Positions 27,037 through 35,671 of a DNA stretch of 63,344 nucleotides are shown here, one piece after another. The notes beneath the pieces are model-generated. The model worked only from the letters and a program-made list of their open reading frames with translations, did not search any database and was not told the origin of the DNA. This DNA comes from a gamma proteobacterium L18. Its GTDB lineage: Bacteria; Pseudomonadota; Gammaproteobacteria; Pseudomonadales; Pseudomonadaceae. The stretch spans positions 1 to 63,344 of the forward strand of contig KI547165.1 of assembly GCA_000497835.1 (NCBI GenBank), written 5' to 3'. Position 1 is the stretch's first letter; each line of letters begins with the position of its first letter. The translations under genes and the position numbers were made by a program.

Positions 27037-27097
27037 ACTATTTTGATAGTGACCTGCCTTCAAAAGGGTAGTATTGTCTGTATCAAATCGATAGTAA
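27037..27097. promoter_or_regulatory. Divergent promoter with two HxlR operator-like palindromes
   Basis: ACTATTTTGATAGT (27037-27050) has perfect 5-bp arms and touches the hxlR-type start; TATCAAATCGATA (27081-27093) lies before the hydrolase gene. Both share the TATC/GATA half-site spaced by 4-5 bases. The pairing suits autorepression and control of the rightward operon. Inferred from symmetry and position. Confidence 0.55.
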
Positions 27098-27140
27098 CAC
27101 TCCGATGATGAGCCATCCACCCGTTCGGGAGACTTCCTTG

Positions 27141-28070
27141 ATGAGCGCGAAAAATCCGGCCTACGCTCCGGCAGACTCAGCGTGTTCGGGCACCGGCCCC
27201 ACCCAAATGGCGCGGCCGCTGGAGGCTGCGAAATGGAAAGATGCCTCCACCCATACCATTGACGTTGGCGGGGTGGCATTCGCTTACCGTGAGCTTGGCG
27301 TCGAGTCTGGTGTGCCGTTGGTTTTATTGCACCACCTGATGGCAGTCCTGGACGACTGGGACCCGCGTGTTATCGACGGTATAGCGATCCATCGTCGGGT
27401 GATTGCTTTCGATAACCGCGGTGTCGGGGCTTCGGGAGGATCAGTGCCTCACACCATTGAGGAAATGGGACGGGATGCTATTGCCTTCATCCGTACATTG
27501 GGTTTCGACAAGGTCGATCTGCTCGGTTTCTCGATGGGCGGTGGTGTGGCACAGGCCGTGGCTCTCCAGGCTCCCGATCTCGTACGGCGGATTATCCTCG
27601 CTGGAACTGGCCCACGGGGTGGTGGTGGTATCGATAAGGTCACCAAAGTCGCTGTGCTTGCCTACATCAAGGCTGCGCTGACCTGGAGCGATCCAAGGAA
27701 CTTTCTGTTTTTCCCTCGCACCCCCGAAGGCAAGCGTGCTGCAAGCGATTATTTCGCCGCGCTGAAAACGAGGAGTGACAATGTCGACAAGGCAATATCA
27801 CTTCAGGCACGCAACGCCCAACTGAAAGCTATCCGCCAATGGGGCTTGAGCCCACCTCACGATCTCACCCTTATCAAACAGCCAGTTTTCGTGGCAAACG
27901 GCGACAACGACCTCATGGTCGACAGCAGGCTCTCGGCTGATATGGCGCGCCGCCTACCGAATGCCCAACTGACGATATATCCCAATTCCGGCCATGGCGG
28001 CGTCTTCCACCACTACCAGGCCTTTGTATCTGCGGTACGGGATTTTCTATCTGACGGTTTTGAACAGTAA
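27141..28070 (+). CDS. Alpha/beta hydrolase
   Basis: 309 residues from ATG 27141, which has GGGAG 8 nt upstream (ATG 27105 lacks a site). Fold features: oxyanion region LVLLHHLMAVLDDWDP, strand RRVIAFDNRGVGASGG, nucleophile elbow GFSMGGG (Ser), acid loop FVANGDNDLMVDSR and catalytic His in NSGHGGVFHH. Such hydrolases of the haloperoxidase/esterase group are often found with HxlR or TetR regulators and oxidoreductases. Substrate unknown; probably a lipophilic ester or lactone. First gene of the rightward operon. Confidence 0.85.
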   Translation: MSAKNPAYAPADSACSGTGPTQMARPLEAAKWKDASTHTIDVGGVAFAYRELGVESGVPLVLLHHLMAVLDDWDPRVIDGIAIHRRVIAFDNRGVGASGGSVPHTIEEMGRDAIAFIRTLGFDKVDLLGFSMGGGVAQAVALQAPDLVRRIILAGTGPRGGGGIDKVTKVAVLAYIKAALTWSDPRNFLFFPRTPEGKRAASDYFAALKTRSDNVDKAISLQARNAQLKAIRQWGLSPPHDLTLIKQPVFVANGDNDLMVDSRLSADMARRLPNAQLTIYPNSGHGGVFHHYQAFVSAVRDFLSDGFEQ

Positions 28071-28082
28071 GTATGAAAAACC

Positions 28083-29099
28083 ATGATGAATAACCGAACT
28101 ATGAAAGCACTAGCCTTCAAGCGCTATGGCAAATCACCCGACATAGGGTTAGCCGACATTCCCCGGCCCCCGTTGAAGGCTGACGAATTATTGGTACAGG
28201 TCCACGCTGCCGGCCTTAACCCTATCGACAACATGATTCCGACGGGGATGTTCAAGCCTGTATTGCATTTCCAACTGCCAGCCACACTGGGTAGCGATCT
28301 GGCCGGCATAGTGACCGAGGTTGGTAGTAACGTGACCCGCTTCAAGCCAGGCGATGCTGTCTTCGCCAGCATCTTCGGTCTTGGCACAGGGGCGATTGCT
28401 GAGTTCGCGGTTGTGCCAGAGTGCGCTGCCGCGCTGAAACCGGCCAATCTGAGCTTCGTGCAGGCCGCGTCGATCCCAATGGTCGGCCTCACCTCATGGC
28501 AAGCGCTGAAGGAACGCATCAATCTTCACCCTGGACAGAAGGTATTCATTCCTGCTGGTTCGGGCGGGATTGGTACGTTTGCAATCCAACTGGCGAAACA
28601 TCTTGGGGCAAAGGTGGGAACCACCACCAGTACAGCCAACGTTGAACTGGTGCGCGCTCTGGGTGCGGACGAAGTTGTGGACTACAAGACGCAGGAATTT
28701 GAGACGGTGCTCCGCGACTATGACGCGGTACTCGGAACCGTAAGGGGGGATGCAATTGAAAAATCCATGTCGATCCTCAGACCGGGAAGCCAGATCGTCT
28801 CACTCATTGGCCCATTGGATGCTGCGTTCGCGCGTGCCAAACGGCTGAATGTCTTCCTGACCTTTGTATTCGGGCTTATGAGCCGCAAGATCATGCGTCT
28901 GGCAAAGAGGCGGAGCCTTAAATACTCGTTTCTTTTCGTCCATCCCAACGGTAGCCAACTCGCCGAAATCGGCAAGCTTCTGGAAGCTCAGCAAATTCAG
29001 CCGGTGATCGATCGGATATTCCCGTTCGAGGAAGCAAAGGATGCGCTTGAGTACCTTGCTCAAGGGCGCTCCAAAGGCAAGGTCGTAATCCAAATGTGA
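28083..29099 (+). CDS. Zinc-independent NADP-dependent oxidoreductase (MDR, quinone oxidoreductase type)
   Basis: 338 residues from ATG 28083 (in-frame ATG 28101 gives MKALAFKRYG). MDR features: LLVQVHAAGLNPIDNMI, LGSDLAGIVTEVGSNVTRFKPGDAVF, then the Rossmann motif VFIPAGSGGIGTFAIQLAKHLGAKVGTTTS and the C-terminal GRSKGKVVIQM. Structural zinc cysteines are lacking, as in quinone oxidoreductases and enone reductases. It reduces quinones or activated alkenes with NADPH. It is 12 nt after the hydrolase gene, hence the same operon. Confidence 0.88.
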   Translation: MMNNRTMKALAFKRYGKSPDIGLADIPRPPLKADELLVQVHAAGLNPIDNMIPTGMFKPVLHFQLPATLGSDLAGIVTEVGSNVTRFKPGDAVFASIFGLGTGAIAEFAVVPECAAALKPANLSFVQAASIPMVGLTSWQALKERINLHPGQKVFIPAGSGGIGTFAIQLAKHLGAKVGTTTSTANVELVRALGADEVVDYKTQEFETVLRDYDAVLGTVRGDAIEKSMSILRPGSQIVSLIGPLDAAFARAKRLNVFLTFVFGLMSRKIMRLAKRRSLKYSFLFVHPNGSQLAEIGKLLEAQQIQPVIDRIFPFEEAKDALEYLAQGRSKGKVVIQM

Positions 29100-29145
29100 T
29101 TGCCGCCGTGTTTCTCACGAAACCATCGCCATAAAGGTAATCTCA

Positions 29146-29516
29146 ATGATCACACGTCCGACCGTGCTTATAACCGGTGCCTCTAGCAGCATCGGCGCCA
29201 CCTACGCCGAGCGGTTCGCCCGTCGTGGCCACGATCTCATCCTCGTTGCGCGCGACAAATCGCGCATGGATGAGCTTGCATTTCGCTTGCGTAAGGAAAG
29301 CAATGTGGCCGTTGAGGTGCTGCCAGCTGACCTGACAAGCTCGGCAGACCTGCCCGTCCTTGAAAATCGACTGCGCGATGACGCCGTCGCGAGTTAGTAA
29401 CCATCCCGCCGCTTCATATTGCTGAACGCTGGAGTGCGCTGGAAGGTGCGCGCCAAGGGCTGATGTCTGACATTCGGCAAGCCCACGCAGCTGAACGATA
29501 TCAGCTACAACCTTGA
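29146..29516 (+). pseudogene. Short-chain dehydrogenase remnant with internal deletion
   Basis: The first 83 codons are an intact SDR N-terminus: VLITGASSSIGATYAERFARRGHDLILVARD, NADP site GASSSIG, then EVLPADLTSSADL, ending at a TAG (29395-29397). The catalytic Ser-Tyr-Lys part is missing. In another frame, 29420-29516 reads IAERWSALEGARQGLMSD and AHAAERYQLQP, which looks like the end of an SDR. A deletion of about 450 bases plus a frameshift would explain it. A second overlapping frame in the same stretch (GKPTQLNDISYNLERVIVYK) also looks protein-like, so the 3' identity is uncertain. Confidence 0.7.
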
Positions 29517-29564
29517 GCGCGTGATTGTGTACAAATGATCGAATCCATCACCAAGGAAACCACT

Positions 29565-30632
29565 ATGAACGACCGCTTGTTCACATCTGCCCACCTCGGC
29601 AACCTCACGCTGAAGAACCGCATTGTCATGGCGCCGCTGACCCGCAGCCGCGCGATCGGAAACCTGCCCAATGAACTGATGGCAGAGTACTACCGCCTTC
29701 GGGCGGACGCCGGACTGATCATTACCGAAGGTACCTCTCCATCACACAACGGCCTGGGATACCCACGTATCCCTGGCCTTTTCAACGAAGAGCACGTGCA
29801 AGGCTGGCGAAGCGTGACTGATGGTGTCCATCAGGCCGGGGGCAGGATTTTTGTGCAATTGATGCACACAGGGCGGGTCAGCCACCCCGCCAACCTGCCG
29901 GCAGGCGCCCGCGTCTTGGGACCTTCGGCGATCGCAGCTCCTGGCGAGATGTGGACCGACAGCGAAGGCATGCAGCCGCACCCAGTGCCCCACGTCATGA
30001 GCGAAGCGGACATTGCCCAGAGCATCGGCGAATATGCAGCCTCAGCCAAACTGGCGATACAGGCGGGTTTCGATGGCGTCGAGCTGCATGCAGCGAATGG
30101 CTACTTGATTGACCAATTCCTCAATACCGCATCCAACCAACGTGTTGATCGCTGGGGAGGCCCTATCGAAAACCGCATCCGCTTCGCGGTCGAAGTCGCA
30201 AGGGCAACTGTCAACGCAATTGGCGCGGAGCGGGTTGGCATGCGTATCTCGCCGTATGGGGTCTTCAACGGCCAACTGCCAGATCCCGATATGGACGTGC
30301 TGTACCTGGACCTGATCGAGGAATTGAATGCGCTCGGTCTGCTCTATATTCACATCGTCGATCACAGCGCCATGGGGGCGCCGGAAGTCAGCCCAGAGTT
30401 GAAGTCCGCTATCCGTGACGCGTTCAACGGCTGGTACATACTCTCCGGTGGCTACGATGTCGCTCGCGCCAATGCAGACCTCGACGCGCAGCGTGGCGAC
30501 CTGGTGGCTTTCGGTCGTCCGTTTATCTCGAATCCAGACTTGGTCACCAAGCTAGCATCGGGACAGAACTTGGTAGAACCTGATAGCTCTACCTTTTACA
30601 CCCCTGGAGAAAAGGGATATACCGATTATTGA
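29565..30632 (+). CDS. nemA: Alkene reductase, Old Yellow Enzyme family
   Basis: 355 residues from ATG 29565, with AAGGAA 7 nt upstream. OYE barrel motifs: NRIVMAPLTRSRAIGNLPN, FVQLMHTGRVSHPANLPAGA, active-site GFDGVELHAANGYLIDQFLN and the phosphate-binding GRPFISNPDLVTKL. FMN enzyme reducing alpha,beta-unsaturated aldehydes, N-ethylmaleimide and nitro-esters with NADPH. With an HxlR regulator, MDR and hydrolase upstream, it fits an electrophile-defence set. The symbol follows the family's best-known member and is tentative. Confidence 0.9.
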   Translation: MNDRLFTSAHLGNLTLKNRIVMAPLTRSRAIGNLPNELMAEYYRLRADAGLIITEGTSPSHNGLGYPRIPGLFNEEHVQGWRSVTDGVHQAGGRIFVQLMHTGRVSHPANLPAGARVLGPSAIAAPGEMWTDSEGMQPHPVPHVMSEADIAQSIGEYAASAKLAIQAGFDGVELHAANGYLIDQFLNTASNQRVDRWGGPIENRIRFAVEVARATVNAIGAERVGMRISPYGVFNGQLPDPDMDVLYLDLIEELNALGLLYIHIVDHSAMGAPEVSPELKSAIRDAFNGWYILSGGYDVARANADLDAQRGDLVAFGRPFISNPDLVTKLASGQNLVEPDSSTFYTPGEKGYTDY

Positions 30633-30739
30633 TGTCTGACGTCCCCTCCGAACTGCCACATTGAACCGAGGGAGGCGACTGGCCGATTTGGACCTCTGTT
30701 GCTGCTGGTCTGAATCTTGGTTAACTTCGTTGTATTCAA

Positions 30740-30928
30740 TGTCCGCTATGGGTCCAGGCTGTGTGAAAACGTTTTTGGTTGTAGATACCGCCAAGAACGA
30801 GGGCGGAAACCGTGCCTCTACGTGAAATCTGACTCTACAAACCAGCCGACCATTTTCAGATTTTGTGTAGAAGCGCGCACTCCAGTTTTCGATAAGCGTT
30901 TTCACACAGCCTGGGCCGAAAGCGGTCA
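30740..30928. mobile_element. MITE-like element with long terminal inverted repeats
   Basis: Perfect 18-bp inverted repeats, CCAGGCTGTGTGAAAACG at 30754-30771 and its complement at 30897-30914, bracket 125 bases without coding content. Outside them the match continues imperfectly (TGTCCGCTATGGGT against TGACCGCTTTCGGC), giving ends of about 32 bp and an element of about 189 bp. No transposase is inside. Such ends with TTTTCACACAGCC are seen in IS-derived miniature elements. No target duplication could be fixed by eye. Confidence 0.7.
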
Positions 30929-31268
30929 GGAGCGCTTTTGAAACACAGGCAGTGCGTTCTATCCAGTCACTTGTCACATGCACGCTTTATTTGGCCGTAC
31001 TCAGCTTTTTAGTGACATAAGCCGCCTTGGACAATCAAGAACTGAGGCCACCAATCACCCCTATCTCGCAGCCTGCCGCAGCCATTAGCCCCGCTTGGCA
31101 TGTATTGCAAACACAAGCCCCAGCGCAGCCTATCGGCAGCGGCTACAGGATTTGGCTTAATCGACAGAAAGTAGGCCAAGCCCTTCCTACCCAACCTCAA
31201 AAAGCAACCCACCCGCCATCGCAACCCATTCCACCCTATTGTCCCCCCTGACACCTTTCTGTACTATC

Positions 31269-31287
31269 TGCAAACAATTCCCATTCC
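31269..31287. promoter_or_regulatory. Fur-box-like site before the ECF sigma gene
   Basis: TGCAAACAATTCCCATTCC, 15 bases before the GTG start, resembles the core GCAAATNATTCTCATTT arrangement common in Pseudomonas iron-regulated sigma promoters. It supports Fur repression of the sigma/anti-sigma pair. It is a single site read by eye. Confidence 0.55.
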
Positions 31288-31302
31288 CAGGCGCCCCTCA
31301 CC

Positions 31303-31809
31303 GTGCCCACCCTCCAGCCCCCCAACCTCACCACCTTCTTCACCGCCCACCACCGCTGGCTGCTTCGCCACGTCTACCAACGCCTGCGCCACCCCCAGGA
31401 CGCCCAGGACACCGCCGCCGACACCTTCGTCGAGCTGCTGACCGCCCGCACCGACCCTGCCGCCATTGCCCAGCCCCGCGCCTACCTGTCCACCATCGCC
31501 AGGCGCCTGATTTTCCACCGTTTCCGCCGCAAGCAGCTCGAAACCGCCTACCTCGAACGCCTCAGCCAGCTCCCTGAAGCCCTGGCGCCATCGCCCGAGG
31601 AAACCCTGGCGTTGCTGCAAGCCCTGGAAGCCATCGAGCTCAGCCTCAGCGGGCTGCCACCGGTGGTGAAGGCGGCCTTCCTGTACAGCCAACTCGACGA
31701 CCTGAGCTACGCCGATATTGGCCGGCGCCTATGCGTGAGTGAGCGCACGGTGACGCGCTATATCAAGCAGGCGCTGCGCCATTGCTACCTGGCGGAGTTG
31801 GCCTTGTGA
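31303..31809 (+). CDS. ECF sigma factor, FecI type
   Basis: 168 residues, GTG start. Region 2: TTFFTAHHRWLLRHVYQRLRHPQDAQDTAADTFVEL with AYLSTIARRLIFHRFRRKQLE; region 4: LEAIELSLSGLPPVVKAAFL, then LSYADIGRRLCVSERTVTRYIKQALRH. Members direct RNA polymerase to TonB-receptor genes when the siderophore is sensed. It overlaps the fecR-like gene by GTGA, and the receptor with a signalling domain follows, giving the classical three-part cell-surface signalling unit. Confidence 0.92.
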   Translation: MPTLQPPNLTTFFTAHHRWLLRHVYQRLRHPQDAQDTAADTFVELLTARTDPAAIAQPRAYLSTIARRLIFHRFRRKQLETAYLERLSQLPEALAPSPEETLALLQALEAIELSLSGLPPVVKAAFLYSQLDDLSYADIGRRLCVSERTVTRYIKQALRHCYLAELAL

Positions 31810-32774
31810 ACACGCGCCTGGACCCTGCCGCCGAGCAGGCCATCGACTGGATGATGGACCTGCGCGCCACGCCCGGTGATGCCGCGCGCCGCCACGGTTT
31901 TGAGCAGTGGCTGGCGGCCGATCCCGCCCACTTGAGCGCCTGGACGCGGCTGCAGGAGCGGGCCGGTGCGCCATTTGAGCGGCTGCGTCGGTTGGATCAA
32001 CAAGCCCCCGGCCATGCGCAGCAGGCGAGGGAGGTGTTGTTGGAGCCCATGGTGTCGCGCCGTTCGGTCATCCGTGGGGTGGCGGCGTTGGGCCTGTTTG
32101 GCAGTGCCAGTTGGCTGGCCGCGCGCAGCCCGCAGGGGCAAAGCTGGTTGGCTGACTTCAGTACGGGGGTAGGGCAGCGGCGCACCATTGTCTTGCCTGA
32201 TGGCAGTCAGTTGCGGCTTAACGCGTGCAGCGCGGTGGACCTGCGCTTCAGCGCCCGTGAGCGCTGCGTGGTGCTGCGCCGGGGTGAGGTGATTGTCGAG
32301 GCGCGTGCCGAGGCGCGGCCGATGCAGGTGCGCAGTGCGCAGGCGGTGGTCAGCAGCACGGGGGTGGGCCGGTGGATGGTCAGTCAGCAGGAGCACGCCA
32401 CGGTGGTGGTCAATCTGGGGCCGGACGTGCAGGTGCAACGGGTCAATGATGGAGAACAGCCTGTGCTGGGCCGCAACGAGGCGGTGCGTATCAGTGCCAG
32501 CGGCATGGTTTCGCTGGGGCGCCAGCCGCACCGTGCGGATTGGGACGAAGGCGTGTTCAGCGCCGTGGACGAGCCGCTGGAAACCCTGGTGGAGGCGCTG
32601 CGGGCCTACCGCGCAGGCTTTATCCGGGTCAGCCCGGACGCGCGGGATTTGCGCGTGCAAGGGGTGTTCAGCCTGGACCGGCCGGATCAGGCGCTGGAGG
32701 CGATGGCGCAGTCGCTGCCGCTGCGTATCGAGCGGTATAGCCCGTGGTTGGTGCTGATCAGTCGCAGGGTTTGA
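31806..32774 (+). CDS. FecR-type anti-sigma regulator
   Basis: 322 residues from GTG 31806 overlapping the sigma stop. N-terminal DUF4880-like sigma-binding region (AIDWMMDLRATPGDAARRHGFEQWLAADPAHLSAW, residues 12-46), one hydrophobic segment at about 91-106 preceded by twin arginines (RRSVIRG, 85-91), then the periplasmic FecR domain (VGQRRTIVLPDGSQLRLNACS; RFSARERCVVLRRGEVIV) and a C-terminal secretin/TonB-like part (LEALVEALR-type motif, FSLDRPDQALEAMAQSLPLRI). The RR before the membrane segment suggests Tat export, as known for some Pseudomonas FecR proteins. It passes the receptor signal to the sigma factor. Confidence 0.9.
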   Translation: MNTRLDPAAEQAIDWMMDLRATPGDAARRHGFEQWLAADPAHLSAWTRLQERAGAPFERLRRLDQQAPGHAQQAREVLLEPMVSRRSVIRGVAALGLFGSASWLAARSPQGQSWLADFSTGVGQRRTIVLPDGSQLRLNACSAVDLRFSARERCVVLRRGEVIVEARAEARPMQVRSAQAVVSSTGVGRWMVSQQEHATVVVNLGPDVQVQRVNDGEQPVLGRNEAVRISASGMVSLGRQPHRADWDEGVFSAVDEPLETLVEALRAYRAGFIRVSPDARDLRVQGVFSLDRPDQALEAMAQSLPLRIERYSPWLVLISRRV

Positions 32775-32805
32775 GCAATGTGTTTGCCCCCCCTAGCTTT
32801 GATGT

Positions 32806-33160
32806 CGAGCACACAAGGCAGGCAACGCCCATCTCACAGGCGATGGTACGTTGCAACAAACGTGGGAGCGGGCTCTGCCCGCGAAGCGCCGCGCGGGCGG
32901 CGCTCGATCTTGAGTACGCTGAAAAAACCTCGGCTAGCACCTGGTGGCCTTGATGCGATCTCAAGCGGGGATTTTCGATGAACCCGCAAGATGCCTGTCA
33001 TGAAATGGCATGAAGGTTTGGAGGTGCATGCCTTGGTTTGTTTGTCGTTCTTGAGATCGAGCGCCGCCCGCGCGGCGCTTCGCGGGCAGAGCCCGCTCCC
33101 ACGTTTGTTGCACCGTACCATGGCCTGTGGGACCGGCGTTGCCAGCCTTGTGTGTTCGTC
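32806..33160. repeat. Large inverted repeat between fecR-like and receptor genes
   Basis: Two arms of about 120 bases, 32806-32930 and 33035-33160, are reverse complements at roughly nine bases in ten; their cores (32852-32910 and 33054-33112) match without error over 59 bases. Each core contains a GTGGGAGCGGGCTCTGCCCGCG palindrome and GCGCCGCGCGGGCGGCGC. Weaker similarity continues nearly to the centre. The transcript would fold into a very stable hairpin between an anti-sigma and its receptor. The remaining stretch 32775-33262 has no gene. Confidence 0.85.
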
Positions 33161-33262
33161 ATTCGAGCCGGTCGAGGCGCTTTCAAAAAAAACACCCAAC
33201 CTGTCCGGTTTTCGAATCTCGTTACACCTCCATCCTGACGATGACTTTTTCAGGAGCTCCCT

Positions 33263-35671
33263 GTGTCCCCATTTCGCCCCCACGCCCTTGCCGCCGCCAT
33301 GTCCCTGTCCCTGGTGCTGCCGCTTATGGCAACCCCCACCGCGGCCGCCAGCCGCGAGCAGGTGTTGCAGTTCAACCTGGGCGCCGACAGCCTGGCCAAC
33401 ACCTTGAACGCCATCGCCCGCCAAAGCGGCCGCATCGTGATGCTGGAGCCGGCACTGGTGCGCGGCAAGGCGGCGCCGGCCATCAGTGGCGAGCTGACGG
33501 CCGAGCAGGCCATGCAGCAGGCGTTGCGCGGCAGCGGGCTGGTGCTGCGGGTGACGTCGGCGGGCAGTTACACGGTGCAGCCGGCGTCGGCGGCCGATGC
33601 CGTGGAGTTGGGCGCTACCACCATTGACGGGCAGGGGCTGGGGGCAACCACGGAGAACACCGGCGCCTACACCACGGGGTCGACCAATACGGCGACCAAG
33701 TTCGGGCTGTCGCTGCGCGAGACGCCGCAGTCGGTGACGGTAATCCCGCGCCAGGTGATGAATGACCAGCACCTGCAGTCGTTGAACGATGTGGTCAAGT
33801 TCACCCCGGGGCTGTCCAGCAACCACCGCGACAGTGATCGCTATACGTTTTACTCGCGCGGTTTTCAGATCCAGAACTTCGAGTACGACGGCATCCCCAC
33901 CCAGGTCGCCAACGAGTCCCAGCAGTACACCAGCACGCTGCTGGACATGGCCTTGTATGACCGCGTGGAGGTGGTGCGCGGTGCCACGGGTTTGCTCAGC
34001 GGCGCGGGTACGCCGTCGGCCACGCTCAACCTGGTGCGCAAGCGTCCGACCGCCGAGGCCCAGGCGTATGTGTATGGCGAGGCGGGCGCCTGGGATCATT
34101 ACCGCACCGAGGCGGATGTGTCCGGGCCGTTGACCGACAGCGGCAATATCCGGGGGCGCCTGGTGGGGGTGTATGAAAAGTCCGGCTCGTTCATTGACTG
34201 GTACAAGACCGACAAGCGCGTGCTGTACGGCGCCGTGGACATGGACTTGAGCGAAGACACGCTGTTGCGCCTGAGCCTGGATTATCAGAACAACAACAGT
34301 GATGGCGTCAGCTTCGGGCATATCCCGTTGTTCAACAGTGACGGCACGTCGACGAACTTCTCGCGCTCCTTCAACCCGGGGGCGCGCTGGAGTTACATGG
34401 ACAACAGCCATTACAACTTCACGGCCCTGGTGGAACATGCCCTGGCCAATGACTGGAGTTTGAAGGCGTCCTACAGCCATCAGTACGCGTATCGCGACGC
34501 CACTACCGGTTCGGCCAGCCGCGGCTCGCCGGATGCACTGACCGGGGCGGGGGTGTCGATGTACGTCAACCGCCTGGACAGTTATCAAACCCAGGACAAT
34601 CTGGATGTGTTCGCCACCGGCCCGTTCACCCTGGGCGGGCGCGAGCATGAACTGGTGGTGGGCAGCAGCGTGGCCTACACCCACCTCAACTACCCGACCT
34701 ACGAATTGGCGACGCCTGACGTTGACAACATTTATCAGTGGGATGGCAACCCGGGCGGCAAGCCGGACCTGTCGCGCACCCAGGACAACCTCACGCGCCT
34801 GAGCCAGACGGGGTTCTACACCGCCGTGCGTTTGAAGCCGTATGACCCATTGTCGATCATCATCGGTACGCGGGTCAGTTGGTGGAAGCAGATCGACGAC
34901 ACCGTGGACTTTGCCAGTGGCGACAAGACCAGCGACACGGTGCAGAAGAGTGGTGTGGTCACGCCGTACGCCGGGGTGGTGTATGACCTCAATGACACGT
35001 ATTCGGTGTACGCCAGTTACACCAATATTTTCCTGCCGCAGACGTATTACAAGACCTCGGCGGGTACTTCACTCAAACCGTTGCAAGGGGACAACTACGA
35101 GATCGGCTTGAAGGGCGAGTTCTTTGACGGGGCGCTCAACACCAGCGTGGCGTTGTTCGAGGTCAAGCAGAAGAACACACCGCAGTTTGTGGGTGAAGCG
35201 GATGACGGCACCGAGATTTACCGCGCCATTCCAGGCACCACCACGCGCGGCATCGAAACGGAAATCTCCGGCGCCCTGACCCCGCGCTGGAACGTGATTG
35301 GCGGCTACACCTACCGTGAGTCCCATGACGAAGACGGCAACCGGGTCGAGACCAACCAGCCGATGAACCAGCTCAAGCTGGGCAGCACCTATCGCCTGCC
35401 GGGCGAGTGGGAACGGTTGACGGTGGGTGGCAATTGGCTGTGGCAGAGCGATATCTACGCGGTCAACAGCACGTTTGGCACCAAGGCGCACCAGCGTGAT
35501 TACGGGGTGGTGGGGTTGCTGGCCAACTACAAGGTCGATCAGCACCTGACCTTGGGGGTGAACCTCAACAACCTGTTCGACAAGAAATACTACGACGGGT
35601 TGGGGACGTTCAATTCGGGCTCCTACGGCGAGCCGCGCAATGTGGTGGTGAATGCGCGCTGGGCGCTGTAA
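33263..35671 (+). CDS. TonB-dependent transducer/siderophore receptor with STN domain
   Basis: 802 residues, GTG start with AGGAG 7 nt upstream. Signal peptide to about residue 28 (MSLSLVLPLMATPTAAA). Residues 33-105 form the secretin/TonB N-terminal (STN) signalling domain: VLQFNLGADSLANTLNAIAR, then ITGELTAEQA-like stretch and GLVLRVTSAGSYTVQP. The plug follows (ETPQSVTVIPRQVMNDQHLQ; DRVEVVRGATGLLSGAGTPS), then the barrel ending FDKKYYDGLG and NVVVNARWAL. The sequence resembles FpvA-type ferripyoverdine/hydroxamate receptors. Ligand binding outside signals through STN to the FecR-like protein. The final residue is Leu rather than Phe, a little unusual. Confidence 0.93.
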   Translation: MSPFRPHALAAAMSLSLVLPLMATPTAAASREQVLQFNLGADSLANTLNAIARQSGRIVMLEPALVRGKAAPAISGELTAEQAMQQALRGSGLVLRVTSAGSYTVQPASAADAVELGATTIDGQGLGATTENTGAYTTGSTNTATKFGLSLRETPQSVTVIPRQVMNDQHLQSLNDVVKFTPGLSSNHRDSDRYTFYSRGFQIQNFEYDGIPTQVANESQQYTSTLLDMALYDRVEVVRGATGLLSGAGTPSATLNLVRKRPTAEAQAYVYGEAGAWDHYRTEADVSGPLTDSGNIRGRLVGVYEKSGSFIDWYKTDKRVLYGAVDMDLSEDTLLRLSLDYQNNNSDGVSFGHIPLFNSDGTSTNFSRSFNPGARWSYMDNSHYNFTALVEHALANDWSLKASYSHQYAYRDATTGSASRGSPDALTGAGVSMYVNRLDSYQTQDNLDVFATGPFTLGGREHELVVGSSVAYTHLNYPTYELATPDVDNIYQWDGNPGGKPDLSRTQDNLTRLSQTGFYTAVRLKPYDPLSIIIGTRVSWWKQIDDTVDFASGDKTSDTVQKSGVVTPYAGVVYDLNDTYSVYASYTNIFLPQTYYKTSAGTSLKPLQGDNYEIGLKGEFFDGALNTSVALFEVKQKNTPQFVGEADDGTEIYRAIPGTTTRGIETEISGALTPRWNVIGGYTYRESHDEDGNRVETNQPMNQLKLGSTYRLPGEWERLTVGGNWLWQSDIYAVNSTFGTKAHQRDYGVVGLLANYKVDQHLTLGVNLNNLFDKKYYDGLGTFNSGSYGEPRNVVVNARWAL

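Larger units (their letters stand above)
30633..31302. other. Intergenic region between Old Yellow Enzyme and sigma factor
   Basis: Besides the MITE-like element at 30740-30928 this 670-base region shows no gene. The stretch 31020-31250 has frames open on both strands but no family signature or ribosome site. A Fur-box-like site at 31269-31287 belongs to the sigma gene. Confidence 0.55.

Noticed and set aside
31009..31254. Open frames on both strands before the sigma gene
   Set aside because: No ribosome site, family motif or codon bias; left as intergenic.
32834..34684. 616-codon minus frame over the TonB receptor
   Set aside because: Shadow of the receptor gene; composition rich in His, Gln and Arg without motifs.
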